Shown: positions 1 through 7,372 of the stretch, one piece after another
How the letters are laid out: every line of letters begins with the position of its first letter
Position numbering within the stretch: the stretch's first letter is position 1
Assembly (NCBI GenBank): GCA_038208735.1
Contig: JBBQYL010000065.1
Coordinates: 1 to 22,921, forward strand
Length of the DNA stretch: 22,921 nt
Direction of reading: 5' to 3'
Source: Scleromatobacter sp038208735
GTDB lineage: Bacteria > Pseudomonadota > Gammaproteobacteria > Burkholderiales > Burkholderiaceae_C
Notes under the pieces: model-generated
What the model saw: the letters and a program-made list of their open reading frames with translations, nothing else
Told to the model about the DNA's origin: nothing
The model's database searches: none
Made by a program: the position numbers and the translations under genes

Positions 1-87
1 GGCACCTTCGAAACGGGCGACGATCTGGCCGATGACATTCTTGGCGACGGCGTCGGGCTTGATGATCGAGAGGGTACGTTCAGTCAT
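1..87 (-). CDS. ndk: Nucleoside diphosphate kinase, N-terminal part (runs off left edge)
   Basis: Only the first 29 codons are inside the window. They read MTERTLSIIKPDAVAKNVIG and then QIVARFEGA, which is the canonical beta-strand start of Ndk (the TLxIIKPDAV segment). The family enzyme transfers a gamma-phosphate from ATP to other nucleoside diphosphates through a phosphohistidine that lies outside this window. The ATG at 85-87 is preceded by CTGGAG about 7 bases upstream, a good ribosome binding site. The gene lies downstream of rluB on the same strand, but a promoter in the 117-base gap suggests independent transcription. Identification is secure from the start motif; the rest of the protein is not visible. 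Confidence 0.93.
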   Translation of the reverse strand, partial: MTERTLSIIKPDAVAKNVIGQIVARFEGA

Positions 88-126
88 TTTGATTCTCCAG
101 GGGCAAAAGCTTGAGCAAAGCCCGGC

Positions 127-156
127 ATTTTAAACCGAGCAGGTGACATTTGTTAA
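127..156 (-). promoter_or_regulatory. Sigma70-type promoter for ndk
   Basis: On the minus strand TTAACA (151-156) and TAAAAT (127-132) are separated by 18 bases. Each matches its consensus (TTGACA, TATAAT) at five of six positions. A start site near 120 would give a leader of about 33 bases before the ndk ATG, with the CTGGAG ribosome site inside it. The assignment is by motif only. Confidence 0.6.
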
Positions 157-204
157 GCCAAGGCGGTCACGACCCGGGTGAGAGTCGTTTCACCGCCGCC
201 GGGT

Positions 205-2529
205 TCAACGCCGGCCGCGGCCGCCACGTCCACCGCCGCCACCGCCGCCACCGCGGTTGTTGAGCTTCTTGATGAAGGTGTCGGCGCCGATGTAGCCGAC
301 GGCCGTCTTCAGAGGGTCGGGCTGCTTCTCGCCGCCGCCGCCGCTTGGGCCGGGGCCGCTGCCGCCGGCTCCGAAGCCGCCACCGCCACCGCCGCCACCG
401 CCGCGTCGACCGCCCTTGCCGAAGGCATTGGCGTTGCCGGACACGCCGCGCTTGTCGTAGGTCTGCTGCAGCGGGTTGGGGATCGGGCCGATCGGGCCGT
501 CGGACTCGTCGTCGTAGTCGACGACCACGGGACGCTCGCGCTGCTGGATGGCCCGACGGTCGAAGGTCTGCTGCAGCGGATTCGGGATATAGGCCGGATC
601 GCCCGCCTCGCGGATGGGCGCCGGGCTGCTGGCCTGGTCCTGGCGCACGGGACGCTCGCGGCGGGCGGCGTTGCGATCGCCGCGGTCGCGCTGCTGCTTG
701 GGCGCTAGCCCGCCACCGTTGTTGTTGGCACGCGGGGCGTTGTCGGCGCGCGGGCCGCGCTCGTTGCGCGGCGAGTCGTTGTTGTTGCGTTGCTGGCCGC
801 CTTCGCGCGGCGCACCGTCGCGCGGGCCGCGTTCGCGGGGCGCGTTCTCGCGCGGCGCACCCTCGCGAGGAGCCGTGTCACGGGGAACGCCGTCGCGCGG
901 CGCGTCTTCACGCGCACCGTCCTCGCGCGGCGTGTTGCCGCGCTGCGGGGTGTCGGCGCCGGCCAGCTGGCGCAGGCGACGGACGTCGTTCTCGTCCAGA
1001 TCCACCCACACCGAGCGGCGCAGGCCCTTGGGCAGCACCACCGAGCCGTAGCGGATGCGGATGAGGCGGCTCACGGCCATGCCCACCGCGTCGAACAGCT
1101 TGCGAACCTCGCGGTTGCGGCCTTCGGTGATGACGACGCGGTACCAGCGGTTGGCGCCTTCGCCACCGCCGTCCTCGATCGACTTGAAAAGCGCCGCCTG
1201 GCCGTCGATGACGACGCCGGCCAGCAGCTTCTCGCGCGACGCCATCTCCAGCGTGCCGAGCACGCGCACCGCGTACTCGCGCTCCACGCCGAAGCGCGGA
1301 TGCATCAGCTTGTTGGCCAGGTCACCGGAGTTGGTGAACAGCAGCAGGCCTTCGGTGTTGATGTCGAGCCGGCCGACCGACTGCCACTTGCCGTGCTGCA
1401 GGCGCGGCAGGCGGCGGAACACGGTGGGACGGTTTTCGGGATCGTCCATCGTGACGACCTCGCCCGCGGGCTTGTGGTACGCGATCACGCGCGCCGGCGG
1501 CGGCGCGATGCGCAGCTTGACCACGCGGCCGGCCACCCGCACTTCGTCGCCGAAGGAGATGCGCTGGCCCGTGTGGGCCACCTCGCCGTTGACCGTGACC
1601 TTGCCGTCGGAGATGAACTGCTCCATGTCGCGGCGCGAGCCGATGCCCGACTGGGCCAGCACCTTGTGCAGCTTGGGCGCGTCGGGCTCGGCGGCCAGCA
1701 CGCGCTTGGCCGGGATGGCGCTCTCGCCCTCGCCCAGTTCGGGTTCGTTGTCGTAGTCGCCGGACAGCACGCCGGCGAAGGTGTCGGACACGTCGGCGCT
1801 GGCGAATTCCACCACGGGGCGGTTGCCACGATCCGGACGCGGGGGACGCTCGCCGCGCGGCGGGCGCGCGGCTCCGTCCTCGCCCGGCTCTCCAGGCTCG
1901 TCTTCGCCCTCGGCGGCCTCGGAGTCGGAGGCCTCGGCGCCTTCGGCGCGCGGAGCGCCGTCGGCGGCGTCGTCGCCGCCACGGCGGCCACGACGGCGGC
2001 GGCGGCTGCGCGAGCGGCGGCCTTCGCCCTGCCCTTCGGCACCCTCGCCGCCTTCGCCCGGCGCGCCGGCGCTTTCGCTGCCTTCGCTGCCTTCGCCGGC
2101 GTCGGACGACGCCTCGGCCTGCGTGGCCGCCGTCGGTTCGGCGGCGTGCGCAGGCACGTCGTCGGCCGCGGCGGGCGCGCGTGCGGCACGCTCGGCACGG
2201 ACTCGCGGCGCACGCGGCTTGCGCGGCTCGGCCGCGGGTTCGGCCGCATCGGCTTCGGCATGTGCTTCAGCGACGGGTGCGGGCGCCTGGGCGGCCGGCG
2301 CGGCGTCGGCCGCGGCATCCACCGGTTCGGCGGCCTTGCGGGTGCGCTTGCGCGGCGCCGGCGCGGCGGCTTCCTCGGCCTCGACCGGGGCCGCGACGGC
2401 CTCGGGTTCGACCGCGGGGGCGGCCTCGGCCTTGGCCGCGGTCTTGCGCGGCGCGCGTGGTTTCTTGACGGCGGGGGTCGTGCCTTCGGGCGCGTTCTCG
2501 GGCGTCAATTCCGGGGTATCGGGACTCAT
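205..2529 (-). CDS. rluB: 23S rRNA pseudouridine synthase RluB with long disordered N- and C-terminal extensions
   Basis: This is an RsuA/RluB/RluE/RluF-class pseudouridine synthase; family knowledge assigns RluB to U2605 of 23S rRNA. In the 774-residue product the S4 RNA-binding domain covers about residues 285-335 (KVLAQSGIGSRRDMEQFI). The catalytic domain follows, with the GRLDINTEGLLLFT motif and nucleophile Asp389. The folded core of about 240 residues is flanked by long tails. Residues 1-280 are Ala/Pro/Glu-rich with a basic run at 171-184. Residues 530-580 are tandem PRxxAPRE-type repeats. IPNPLQQT(F/Y)D(R/K)R occurs twice (648-659 and 683-694), and Gly runs end in GRGRR. The ATG at 2527-2529 overlaps the scpB stop (ATGA), so the two genes are translationally coupled. 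AAGG nine bases upstream is a weak ribosome site. E. coli RluB is roughly 290 residues, so this one is exceptionally long. The rRNA target is inferred from the family. Confidence 0.93.
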   Translation of the reverse strand: MSPDTPELTPENAPEGTTPAVKKPRAPRKTAAKAEAAPAVEPEAVAAPVEAEEAAAPAPRKRTRKAAEPVDAAADAAPAAQAPAPVAEAHAEADAAEPAAEPRKPRAPRVRAERAARAPAAADDVPAHAAEPTAATQAEASSDAGEGSEGSESAGAPGEGGEGAEGQGEGRRSRSRRRRRGRRGGDDAADGAPRAEGAEASDSEAAEGEDEPGEPGEDGAARPPRGERPPRPDRGNRPVVEFASADVSDTFAGVLSGDYDNEPELGEGESAIPAKRVLAAEPDAPKLHKVLAQSGIGSRRDMEQFISDGKVTVNGEVAHTGQRISFGDEVRVAGRVVKLRIAPPPARVIAYHKPAGEVVTMDDPENRPTVFRRLPRLQHGKWQSVGRLDINTEGLLLFTNSGDLANKLMHPRFGVEREYAVRVLGTLEMASREKLLAGVVIDGQAALFKSIEDGGGEGANRWYRVVITEGRNREVRKLFDAVGMAVSRLIRIRYGSVVLPKGLRRSVWVDLDENDVRRLRQLAGADTPQRGNTPREDGAREDAPRDGVPRDTAPREGAPRENAPRERGPRDGAPREGGQQRNNNDSPRNERGPRADNAPRANNNGGGLAPKQQRDRGDRNAARRERPVRQDQASSPAPIREAGDPAYIPNPLQQTFDRRAIQQRERPVVVDYDDESDGPIGPIPNPLQQTYDKRGVSGNANAFGKGGRRGGGGGGGGGFGAGGSGPGPSGGGGEKQPDPLKTAVGYIGADTFIKKLNNRGGGGGGGGRGGRGRR
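448..588 (-). repeat. Duplicated peptide-coding motif in the rluB 3' part
   Basis: Codons 648-659 (553-588) and 683-694 (448-483) of rluB encode near-identical 12-residue segments, IPNPLQQTFDRR and IPNPLQQTYDKR. They are separated by an acidic linker ending in DGPIGP. The only differences are F/Y and R/K. Retention of such motifs in an otherwise low-complexity tail suggests short linear binding motifs; the partner is unknown. Confidence 0.7.
796..933 (-). repeat. Tandem short repeats in rluB (PRxxAPRE units)
   Basis: Residues about 533-578 of RluB are consecutive 5-7 residue units built on PRE/PRD separated by GA, GV or TA. At the DNA level this appears as recurring cgcggcgc and tcgcgc segments. 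The charged Pro/Arg/Glu composition predicts disorder. Copy number is probably unstable between strains. Confidence 0.7.
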
Positions 2530-3584
2530 TGCTGCGGACCTTGTTTCAGGTGATCTTCAGGGGACTCGGACGAACCGGAAGATGCGGGCGCATGATCATC
2601 GGTCGACGGCGTGGACGCCGATGACGGCGCGGAATGGGGGGTGGTGGAAGGGCCTGCCAGCTGGGCGGCGTGGGCCTGGTCGGCGGCGATGGCCGCCGCG
2701 ATGGCGTCGGCCTGGCGCGCGGCCTGCGCGGCCTCGGCGTGGGCCAGCGTGGGTTCGGCCGGATGCGCGGGCACGTGCGCTTCGGCAGGTGCCACGGCCT
2801 CGACCTCGACCTCGACCGGCATCGCAGCCTCGTAGCCGAGATCGCCGGCGTCGGGCGGGGTGGCGACAGCGTCGGTGGGCGGCACGTCGTCACTGGATTC
2901 GGTGTCGTGGTCTGCGTCGGCGGCGGCGTCATGCGCCGCCGAAGCGTCGACCGACGGTCCCTCGAGCGCCGGCACCTCGTCGTCTTCGTCCAGCGTCGGG
3001 GCGAGCTCCAGCGAGCCCTGCACCTCGCCCAGCAGGCTGGGCTGCAGGTCGGACAACGCGTCGACGGGCGCCAGGCCGCCCTCGAGCGTGGGCAGTTGAT
3101 CGAGGCTGCCGAGGCCCAGGTCGTCCAAAAACTGGCGCGTGGTGGCGAACAGCGACGGGCGGCCCGGGGCATCGCGATGGCCGATGGCCTCGATCCAGCC
3201 GCGATCCTCGAGCTGCTTGACGATCTGGCTGCCCACCATCACGCCGCGGATGTCCTCGATGTCGCCGCGCGTGACCGGCTGGCGGTACGCGATGATGGCC
3301 AGGGTCTCGAGCACGGCGCGCGAATACTTGGGCGGCTTCTCGGGATGCAGGCGGTCGAGGAACTCGCGCAGCTCCGGCCGGCTCTGGAACCGCCAGCCCG
3401 ACGCGATGGAGACCAGCTCCACGCCGCGGCCGTTCCATTCGCGCACCAGCTCGTCGAGCATCGAACGCACGGTATCCGCGCCGATCTGGTCGTCGAACAG
3501 ATTGCGCATGGCACGCAGCGGGAGCGGCTGATTGGCACAGATCAGCGCGGTTTCAAGAACGCGCTTGGCATCCTGAGTATTCAT
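2526..3584 (-). CDS. scpB: Segregation and condensation protein ScpB
   Basis: ScpB is the winged-helix partner of ScpA and Smc in the condensin-like complex that compacts and segregates the chromosome. The product is 352 residues. Two winged-helix regions occupy about residues 1-165, and the family signature PEKPPKYSRAVLETLAIIAY begins at residue 81 and leads into RQPVTRGDIE. The last 180 residues are an acidic Ala/Pro/Asp-rich tail with no obvious fold, which makes this protein longer than a typical ScpB of about 180-290 residues. The stop codon overlaps the rluB start by four bases. scpB and rluB adjacency is common across bacteria. No clear Shine-Dalgarno precedes the ATG at 3582-3584. scpA is not in the window. 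Confidence 0.93.
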   Translation of the reverse strand: MNTQDAKRVLETALICANQPLPLRAMRNLFDDQIGADTVRSMLDELVREWNGRGVELVSIASGWRFQSRPELREFLDRLHPEKPPKYSRAVLETLAIIAYRQPVTRGDIEDIRGVMVGSQIVKQLEDRGWIEAIGHRDAPGRPSLFATTRQFLDDLGLGSLDQLPTLEGGLAPVDALSDLQPSLLGEVQGSLELAPTLDEDDEVPALEGPSVDASAAHDAAADADHDTESSDDVPPTDAVATPPDAGDLGYEAAMPVEVEVEAVAPAEAHVPAHPAEPTLAHAEAAQAARQADAIAAAIAADQAHAAQLAGPSTTPHSAPSSASTPSTDDHAPASSGSSESPEDHLKQGPQQ

Positions 3585-3853
3585 CGAAGAATTAGCGGGT
3601 GTCCGCCTGCATCAGCAGGCCAAGGGGGGGCCGTTGTCAGCGGCGGCACGGCGGCAAGATTCCACCCAATGGGGCCGGCGGGCTTTCGGTCAGCACTGCG
3701 CGCGGTTGGAATCGCCCCATTCCCTGCTCCGCTCGATGGCGTTACCGGGCGCCTTCACGGCGGGTCACGACATTTCGGACTGGAGGGGAATGGCGCATTG
3801 TAACCGTTTTGGTGCGATGCGCCGCGCAATATCTTGCGCGCCCCATTCCGGGC
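3585..3853. other. Non-coding gap between rluD and scpB
   Basis: I find no convincing gene in these 269 bases on either strand. They hold a perfect 6-bp stem with loop ATCA at 3605-3620, which lies in the scpB leader. A perfect 7-bp stem (CGCGCAA/TTGCGCG, loop TATC) sits at 3823-3840 just after the rluD stop; it has no T-run and so is only a weak terminator candidate. A minus-strand TACAAT at about 3799-3804 could be a -10 box for scpB-rluB, but no good -35 accompanies it. Confidence 0.5.
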
Positions 3854-4861
3854 CTATCGCGCATCGTCCGAGAAATCCTCCAGCAGGTCGTCGCCCACGA
3901 TCTGGGCCCAGGCCTGGCGGAAGTCGTCGGGCGGCGCGGAGTCGAAGCGCAGCGCCTCGCCGGTGACGGGGTGCTTGAACGCCAGGTGCGCGGCGTGCAG
4001 CGCCTGGCGCGTCATGCCCAGCGCCGGGCGGCCACCGTAGAGCTCGTCGGACACCAGCGGATGGCCGCGGAACGTGAAGTGCACCCGGATCTGGTGCGTG
4101 CGCCCGGTGTGCAGCGTGCAGCGCACGGCGGCGATGCCGTCGGCATAGGCCACCTGCTCGATGTCGGTCTTGGCCCACTTGCCGCTGTTGATGACGGTCA
4201 TGCGCACGCGCACCTTCGGGTCGCGGCCGATGGGCGCCTCGATGGACTCCTGCACGGTCTTCAGGCGCCCGTGCACCAGCGCCAGGTACTTGCGGCTGAC
4301 CACCCGCGTGGCGATGTCGCGCATCAGGCCGGTGACGCCTTCCAGCGTGCGGCCCACCACCATCAACCCCGAGGTGTCCTTGTCGAGCCGGTGCACGATG
4401 CCCGCCCGCGGCAGCGTGGCGGCATGCGGGTCGCGAAACAGGATGCCGTTGAGCAGCGTGCCCGACCAGTTGCCGGCGGCCGGATGCACCACCAGGCCGG
4501 CCGGCTTGTCCACCACCATCACGTGCTCGTCTTCGTAGACGATGTTCAGCGGGATGTCCTCGGGCTTGAACGCCTGGTCCTGCGCCGGCCGCACCAGTTC
4601 GACCTGCACGCGCCAGCCGGCCTTCATGCGAGCCGAAGCGCTTGAGGAAACTTTACCTTCCACCAGCACCCGCCCGTCGGCGATCAGGCCCTGCAGGTGG
4701 GCGCGCGAAAACTCGGGCGCGAGGGTGGTGAGAAGCTTGTCCAGCCGCTCGCCATGCTGGGCCAGCGTGATGGCATGCGTCCGGATCTCGGACGCGTCGT
4801 CCTCGGGTTCCAGTTCATCGGGGCGCGGATCGGGGTCCGCTTCTGTCAAGGCACTGCTCAT
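3854..4861 (-). CDS. rluD: 23S rRNA pseudouridine(1911/1915/1917) synthase RluD
   Basis: RluD modifies three uridines in helix 69 of 23S rRNA, at the subunit interface (family knowledge). The 335-residue product has an S4 domain at about 38-90 (GERLDKLLTTLAPEFSRAHL). The catalytic domain follows, with VVDKPAGLVVHP at 117-127 and the active-site HRLDKDTSG, nucleophile Asp160. The C-terminal part carries the usual GRTHQIRVH segment. I chose the ATG at 4859-4861 (MSSALTEADP). An upstream in-frame start would overlap the divergent bamD gene and add 32 residues that do not look like RluD. Length is normal for the family (E. coli 326). It diverges from bamD; the two genes are also adjacent in E. 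coli. The neighbour pgeF (yfiH), which follows rluD in E. coli, is absent here. Confidence 0.95.
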   Translation of the reverse strand: MSSALTEADPDPRPDELEPEDDASEIRTHAITLAQHGERLDKLLTTLAPEFSRAHLQGLIADGRVLVEGKVSSSASARMKAGWRVQVELVRPAQDQAFKPEDIPLNIVYEDEHVMVVDKPAGLVVHPAAGNWSGTLLNGILFRDPHAATLPRAGIVHRLDKDTSGLMVVGRTLEGVTGLMRDIATRVVSRKYLALVHGRLKTVQESIEAPIGRDPKVRVRMTVINSGKWAKTDIEQVAYADGIAAVRCTLHTGRTHQIRVHFTFRGHPLVSDELYGGRPALGMTRQALHAAHLAFKHPVTGEALRFDSAPPDDFRQAWAQIVGDDLLEDFSDDAR

Positions 4862-4866
4862 ATAAT
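4861..4866 (+). promoter_or_regulatory. bamD: Candidate -10 box for bamD, overlapping the rluD start codon
   Basis: A perfect TATAAT lies at 4861-4866, its first base being the first base of the rluD initiation codon on the opposite strand. It would give a bamD leader of about 50 bases. No good -35 hexamer lies 16-18 bases upstream (the sequence there is cgcttc), so this is a weak or activator-dependent candidate, judged by motif only. Confidence 0.35.
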
Positions 4867-4922
4867 TCCGGAGATTCTTTCCAATTGCACTGCGACCTTG
4901 CGCTGCACCCAGCGCCCAGCCA

Positions 4923-5723
4923 ATGACCTTCTCGATCGCTTCCCGCCGCCTCGTCACGCTCGTGGCGTCGATTTCCCTGGCAGCCCTCCTGGCCGCCTGC
5001 GCATCACAAGCCGAGAAGGACGCCGCTTCGCCGGTGGAGAAGCTCTACGCCGAGGCGATGGACGACGTCGAGTCGGCCAACTACGACCGCGCCATCAAGT
5101 CGCTCGACCGCATCGAAGGCAAGGCGGCAGGCTCCATTCTCGCCCAGCAAGCCCAACTCGAGCTCGCCTACCTGTACTGGAAGACTGCCGACAAGGTCCA
5201 GGCCCTGGCCACGATCGACCGTTTCATCAAGCTCCACCCGTCCAGCCCGGCGCTCGACTACGCGCTGTACCTGCGCGGCATCATCAACTTCAACGACGAC
5301 ATCGGCTGGCTGGGCAGCCTCACCGGACAGGACCTGTCGGAACGCGACCAGGCCGCCGCGCGCGAGTCGTACCAGTCGTTCAAGCAACTCGGGGAGCAAT
5401 TCCCCGATTCCAAGTACACCGCCGACGCCCGCCTGCGCATGGACTTCACCGTCAACATGCTGTCCCAGTACGAAGTGCACGTGGCCGGCTACTACATGCG
5501 CCGCCAGGCCTACGTGGCCGCCGCCAACCGCGCCAAGGAATCGGTGCTCGAGTTCCCGCAGACCGCATCGACGCCCGAGGCCCTGTCCATCATGGTGTCC
5601 GCCTACGACAGGTTGGGCCTGACGCTGCTGCGCGACGACGCACAGCGCGTGCTGGACAAGAACTTCCCGACGTCGGCGTTCACCGTCGAGAACAAGAACA
5701 AGGCCTGGTGGAAATTCTGGTGA
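4923..5723 (+). CDS. bamD: Outer membrane assembly lipoprotein BamD
   Basis: BamD is the essential lipoprotein of the BAM complex that inserts beta-barrel proteins into the outer membrane. The 266-residue product starts with a lipoprotein signal peptide. The lipobox is LLAAC with the lipidated cysteine at residue 26, followed by Ala-Ser, which fits outer-membrane sorting. The mature part is a series of TPR helices, beginning at EKLYAEAMDDVESANYDRAI and including YLRGIINF and SKYTADARLRMDFTVNMLSQYEVHVAGYYMRR-type segments characteristic of BamD (YfiO/ComL). Length is normal (E. coli 245). It is transcribed away from rluD and ends in a strong terminator, so it is probably monocistronic. The ATG lacks a clear Shine-Dalgarno sequence. 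Confidence 0.95.
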   Translation: MTFSIASRRLVTLVASISLAALLAACASQAEKDAASPVEKLYAEAMDDVESANYDRAIKSLDRIEGKAAGSILAQQAQLELAYLYWKTADKVQALATIDRFIKLHPSSPALDYALYLRGIINFNDDIGWLGSLTGQDLSERDQAAARESYQSFKQLGEQFPDSKYTADARLRMDFTVNMLSQYEVHVAGYYMRRQAYVAAANRAKESVLEFPQTASTPEALSIMVSAYDRLGLTLLRDDAQRVLDKNFPTSAFTVENKNKAWWKFW

Positions 5724-5746
5724 TCGGGTTGTTTGTTTGACGCTTC

Positions 5747-5776
5747 AGGGGCCGCTTTTGCGGCCCTTGTCGTTTT
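5747..5776 (+). terminator. Rho-independent terminator of bamD
   Basis: A 9-bp stem, AGGGGCCGC paired with GCGGCCCTT (one G-T pair), encloses a TTTT loop and is followed by gtcgtttt. It begins 23 bases after the bamD stop codon. Confidence 0.8.
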
Positions 5777-5823
5777 GGAGTCGCCTGCAGGCAGACGCTC
5801 GACGCGGGAAGCGGCTTCGCCGG

Positions 5824-6021
5824 CTAGCCCTGGGTGCGCCAATACTGCTTCTTCGACTTCGGGTGCACCAGAAAATCGCCTCCTGGGGTCTGCATCACAT
5901 GGCCCTGGCCATCCCTGTAGGTCGCACCTGCCTTTGCGCTGCCCCAGGCCTTGGTGGGTGTCTCTTTGACACTCAGAACCAGTTCACCGCCGGCTCGGTC
6001 GTACCACGTCTCGTTATGCAT
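5824..6021 (-). CDS. Hypothetical 65-residue protein
   Basis: I do not recognise a family. The product is small, hydrophilic and rich in Gly, Lys and aromatic residues (MHNETWYDRAGGELVLSV at the start, HPKSKKQYWRTQG at the end). It has no signal peptide or membrane segment. The gene is credible because AGGAGG lies five bases before the ATG at 6019-6021, an excellent ribosome site, and its codon use fits a real frame. The alternative ATG four bases upstream meets a stop after three codons. It is the last gene of a minus-strand run of small genes and lies tail-to-tail with bamD. Function is unknown. Confidence 0.65.
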   Translation of the reverse strand: MHNETWYDRAGGELVLSVKETPTKAWGSAKAGATYRDGQGHVMQTPGGDFLVHPKSKKQYWRTQG

Positions 6022-6112
6022 GCATTCCTCCTGAAATAGCCATCGAGCATATCTCAGCGTCGCAGCGTGCTCAGTGCGATCGAATTCCGCTGGAACAGCC
6101 TGCCTCCGGGAT

Positions 6113-6628
6113 TCAGGGAAGTGGTCTCAGCGCCTTGTTGATGTCGGCCACGATCTCGGTCAGTCTCTCTTCCGAGTAGCCGGTGTACACGCGGAGGATG
6201 TGGCCGTCGCGCCCGATGATCACCATGTGCGGGATGCCGTTGACGCCGAACGACTTTTGCGCATTGCCGTTGGCGTCGCTGACCAACTCCATCTGCATGC
6301 TCGTGCGCATGATGCGCGTCGCACGGCGGAACACGTCGGCATCCTCCGTGTTGACGGCGATGACCGCCATTTGATCCTTGCCCGCCTTGACTTGAACCCG
6401 CTCGAGGATGGGCAGTTCCTTGAGGCAGTAGGCGCACCACGTTGCCCAGAACGTCACGATGACCGCCTTGCCCGCGTAGTTTGGCAGCAGCACCTCGTCG
6501 CCCGCCATGTTGTGTCCGACGTCAGGCGGCGGCATGTCGCCCGGGCCGGGTGCGGCCTCGCTGATCGTGAACAGCGAACCCAGGGCGAGCGCGGCAATCA
6601 GTTTGTGATAGCGAGCAAGTGAAGTCAT
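6113..6628 (-). CDS. Secreted TlpA-family thioredoxin-like protein
   Basis: This is a periplasmic TlpA/ResA-type thiol-disulfide protein. The 171-residue product has a signal peptide (MTSLARYHKLIAALALGSLF, cleavage probably after SEA at about 25). A thioredoxin fold follows with TFWATWCAYC, so the redox pair is Cys65-Cys68, and the cis-proline is Pro133 in GIPHMVIIG. The AVNTEDADVF segment is typical of the TlpA/AhpC insert. I chose the ATG at 6626-6628, which has GGGAG ten bases upstream and begins right at the signal peptide. An ATG nine bases earlier is possible. Substrates in this family include cytochrome c maturation proteins and other periplasmic thiols, but nothing nearby shows which applies here. 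Confidence 0.85.
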   Translation of the reverse strand: MTSLARYHKLIAALALGSLFTISEAAPGPGDMPPPDVGHNMAGDEVLLPNYAGKAVIVTFWATWCAYCLKELPILERVQVKAGKDQMAVIAVNTEDADVFRRATRIMRTSMQMELVSDANGNAQKSFGVNGIPHMVIIGRDGHILRVYTGYSEERLTEIVADINKALRPLP

Positions 6629-6681
6629 GTGGATCATTCTCCCAATGGAACTGGTTGTCCGGTGAACGGCTTGGAATCGGT

Positions 6682-6693
6682 CGTTCGCGAACG
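6682..6693. promoter_or_regulatory. Perfect 12-bp palindrome upstream of the TlpA-like gene
   Basis: CGTTCGCGAACG is a perfect inverted repeat about 54 bases before the start of the TlpA-like gene, in the 156-base gap below the membrane-protein gene. It could be an operator. The core TTCGCGAA also occurs by chance in GC-rich DNA, for example in the HIT gene at about 7510-7520, so confidence is low. Confidence 0.25.
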
Positions 6694-6784
6694 CCCGCCT
6701 ATGGCCGACTGCGCGTGACCGGCCCGCCCAGGCGTAGAAGCCAGCCTCGCGGAGGGACATGAACTCATCACTCAAGGTCTCTGA

Positions 6785-7303
6785 TCACTTTGCCTCTTCA
6801 AAGTCCGAGAACTTCTTCTGTGCAATGGGCCTCTTGAGTCGCACGTTGCCGGTCGCCTCGGCACCGGCATAAATGAAATCCGCAAGCTCGTCGAGCGCCT
6901 GATTCGACACGGTCTGGTCCGTGATCGAGATGGCGAACTGATCCGTCTTGACGGTGAGCATCTTCGAACCCTTGAAGAACTCGACGTCGAAGTAGCAGAC
7001 GTCGCGAATCTCGAGATGCTTGCCGCCGAACAGGGAGCGGTAGTCGAGTCTCCCTGGACTGGTATCGATGCGTTCGAACATCGGCAGCGCGGTCATGCCG
7101 ATCAGAAAAAGCATGATCACGGCCAAGCAGGCTGCGTTCATGAACGCTTGCGGGTCGTTCCAGGTGGCCATCCAACCCGCGACGCCCAGCATCAGAAGCT
7201 CGATCGACAAAATGATCGATCGCAAGATTCGGCGCCGGCGCGTGCAAGCGTAGGTGCGAGTGGGTGCGCTGCCATTCGTCATCGTCGAACTCATGAGCCC
7301 CAT
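6785..7303 (-). CDS. Hypothetical two-helix membrane protein with PH-like C-terminal region
   Basis: I cannot name a family. With the ATG at 7301-7303 the product is 172 residues. A basic N-terminal segment (CTRRRRILRS) is followed by two hydrophobic helices at about 28-46 and 55-74. A soluble C-terminal part follows, with beta-type alternation (RLDYRSLFGGKHLEIRDV, KMLTVKTDQFAISIT). This arrangement of two N-terminal helices and a small beta domain resembles bacterial PH-like or YcxB-like membrane proteins, but that is only a shape resemblance. The start is uncertain: an ATG at 7292-7294 is equally good, and the GTG at 7352-7354 seems less likely. Base composition is visibly less GC-rich than in flanking core genes. 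It lies 69 bases after the HIT gene on the same strand. Confidence 0.6.
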   Translation of the reverse strand: MGLMSSTMTNGSAPTRTYACTRRRRILRSIILSIELLMLGVAGWMATWNDPQAFMNAACLAVIMLFLIGMTALPMFERIDTSPGRLDYRSLFGGKHLEIRDVCYFDVEFFKGSKMLTVKTDQFAISITDQTVSNQALDELADFIYAGAEATGNVRLKRPIAQKKFSDFEEAK

Positions 7304-7372
7304 CCCATCTCGCCGGGACGCCAGGAGTGGGCTGATCAGGCCCTGAGCTGACACGACATGGTGGCGCCGATT

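Noticed and set aside
205..850. Gly-rich end of rluB as a separate RNA-binding protein or pseudogene
   Set aside because: The frame is continuous with the S4/catalytic core and lacks any internal start with a ribosome site; repeated motifs span it.
790..2553. 587-codon plus-strand frame opposite rluB
   Set aside because: Shadow of the low-complexity rluB gene. Repetitive Ala/Gly/Arg product and no ribosome site.
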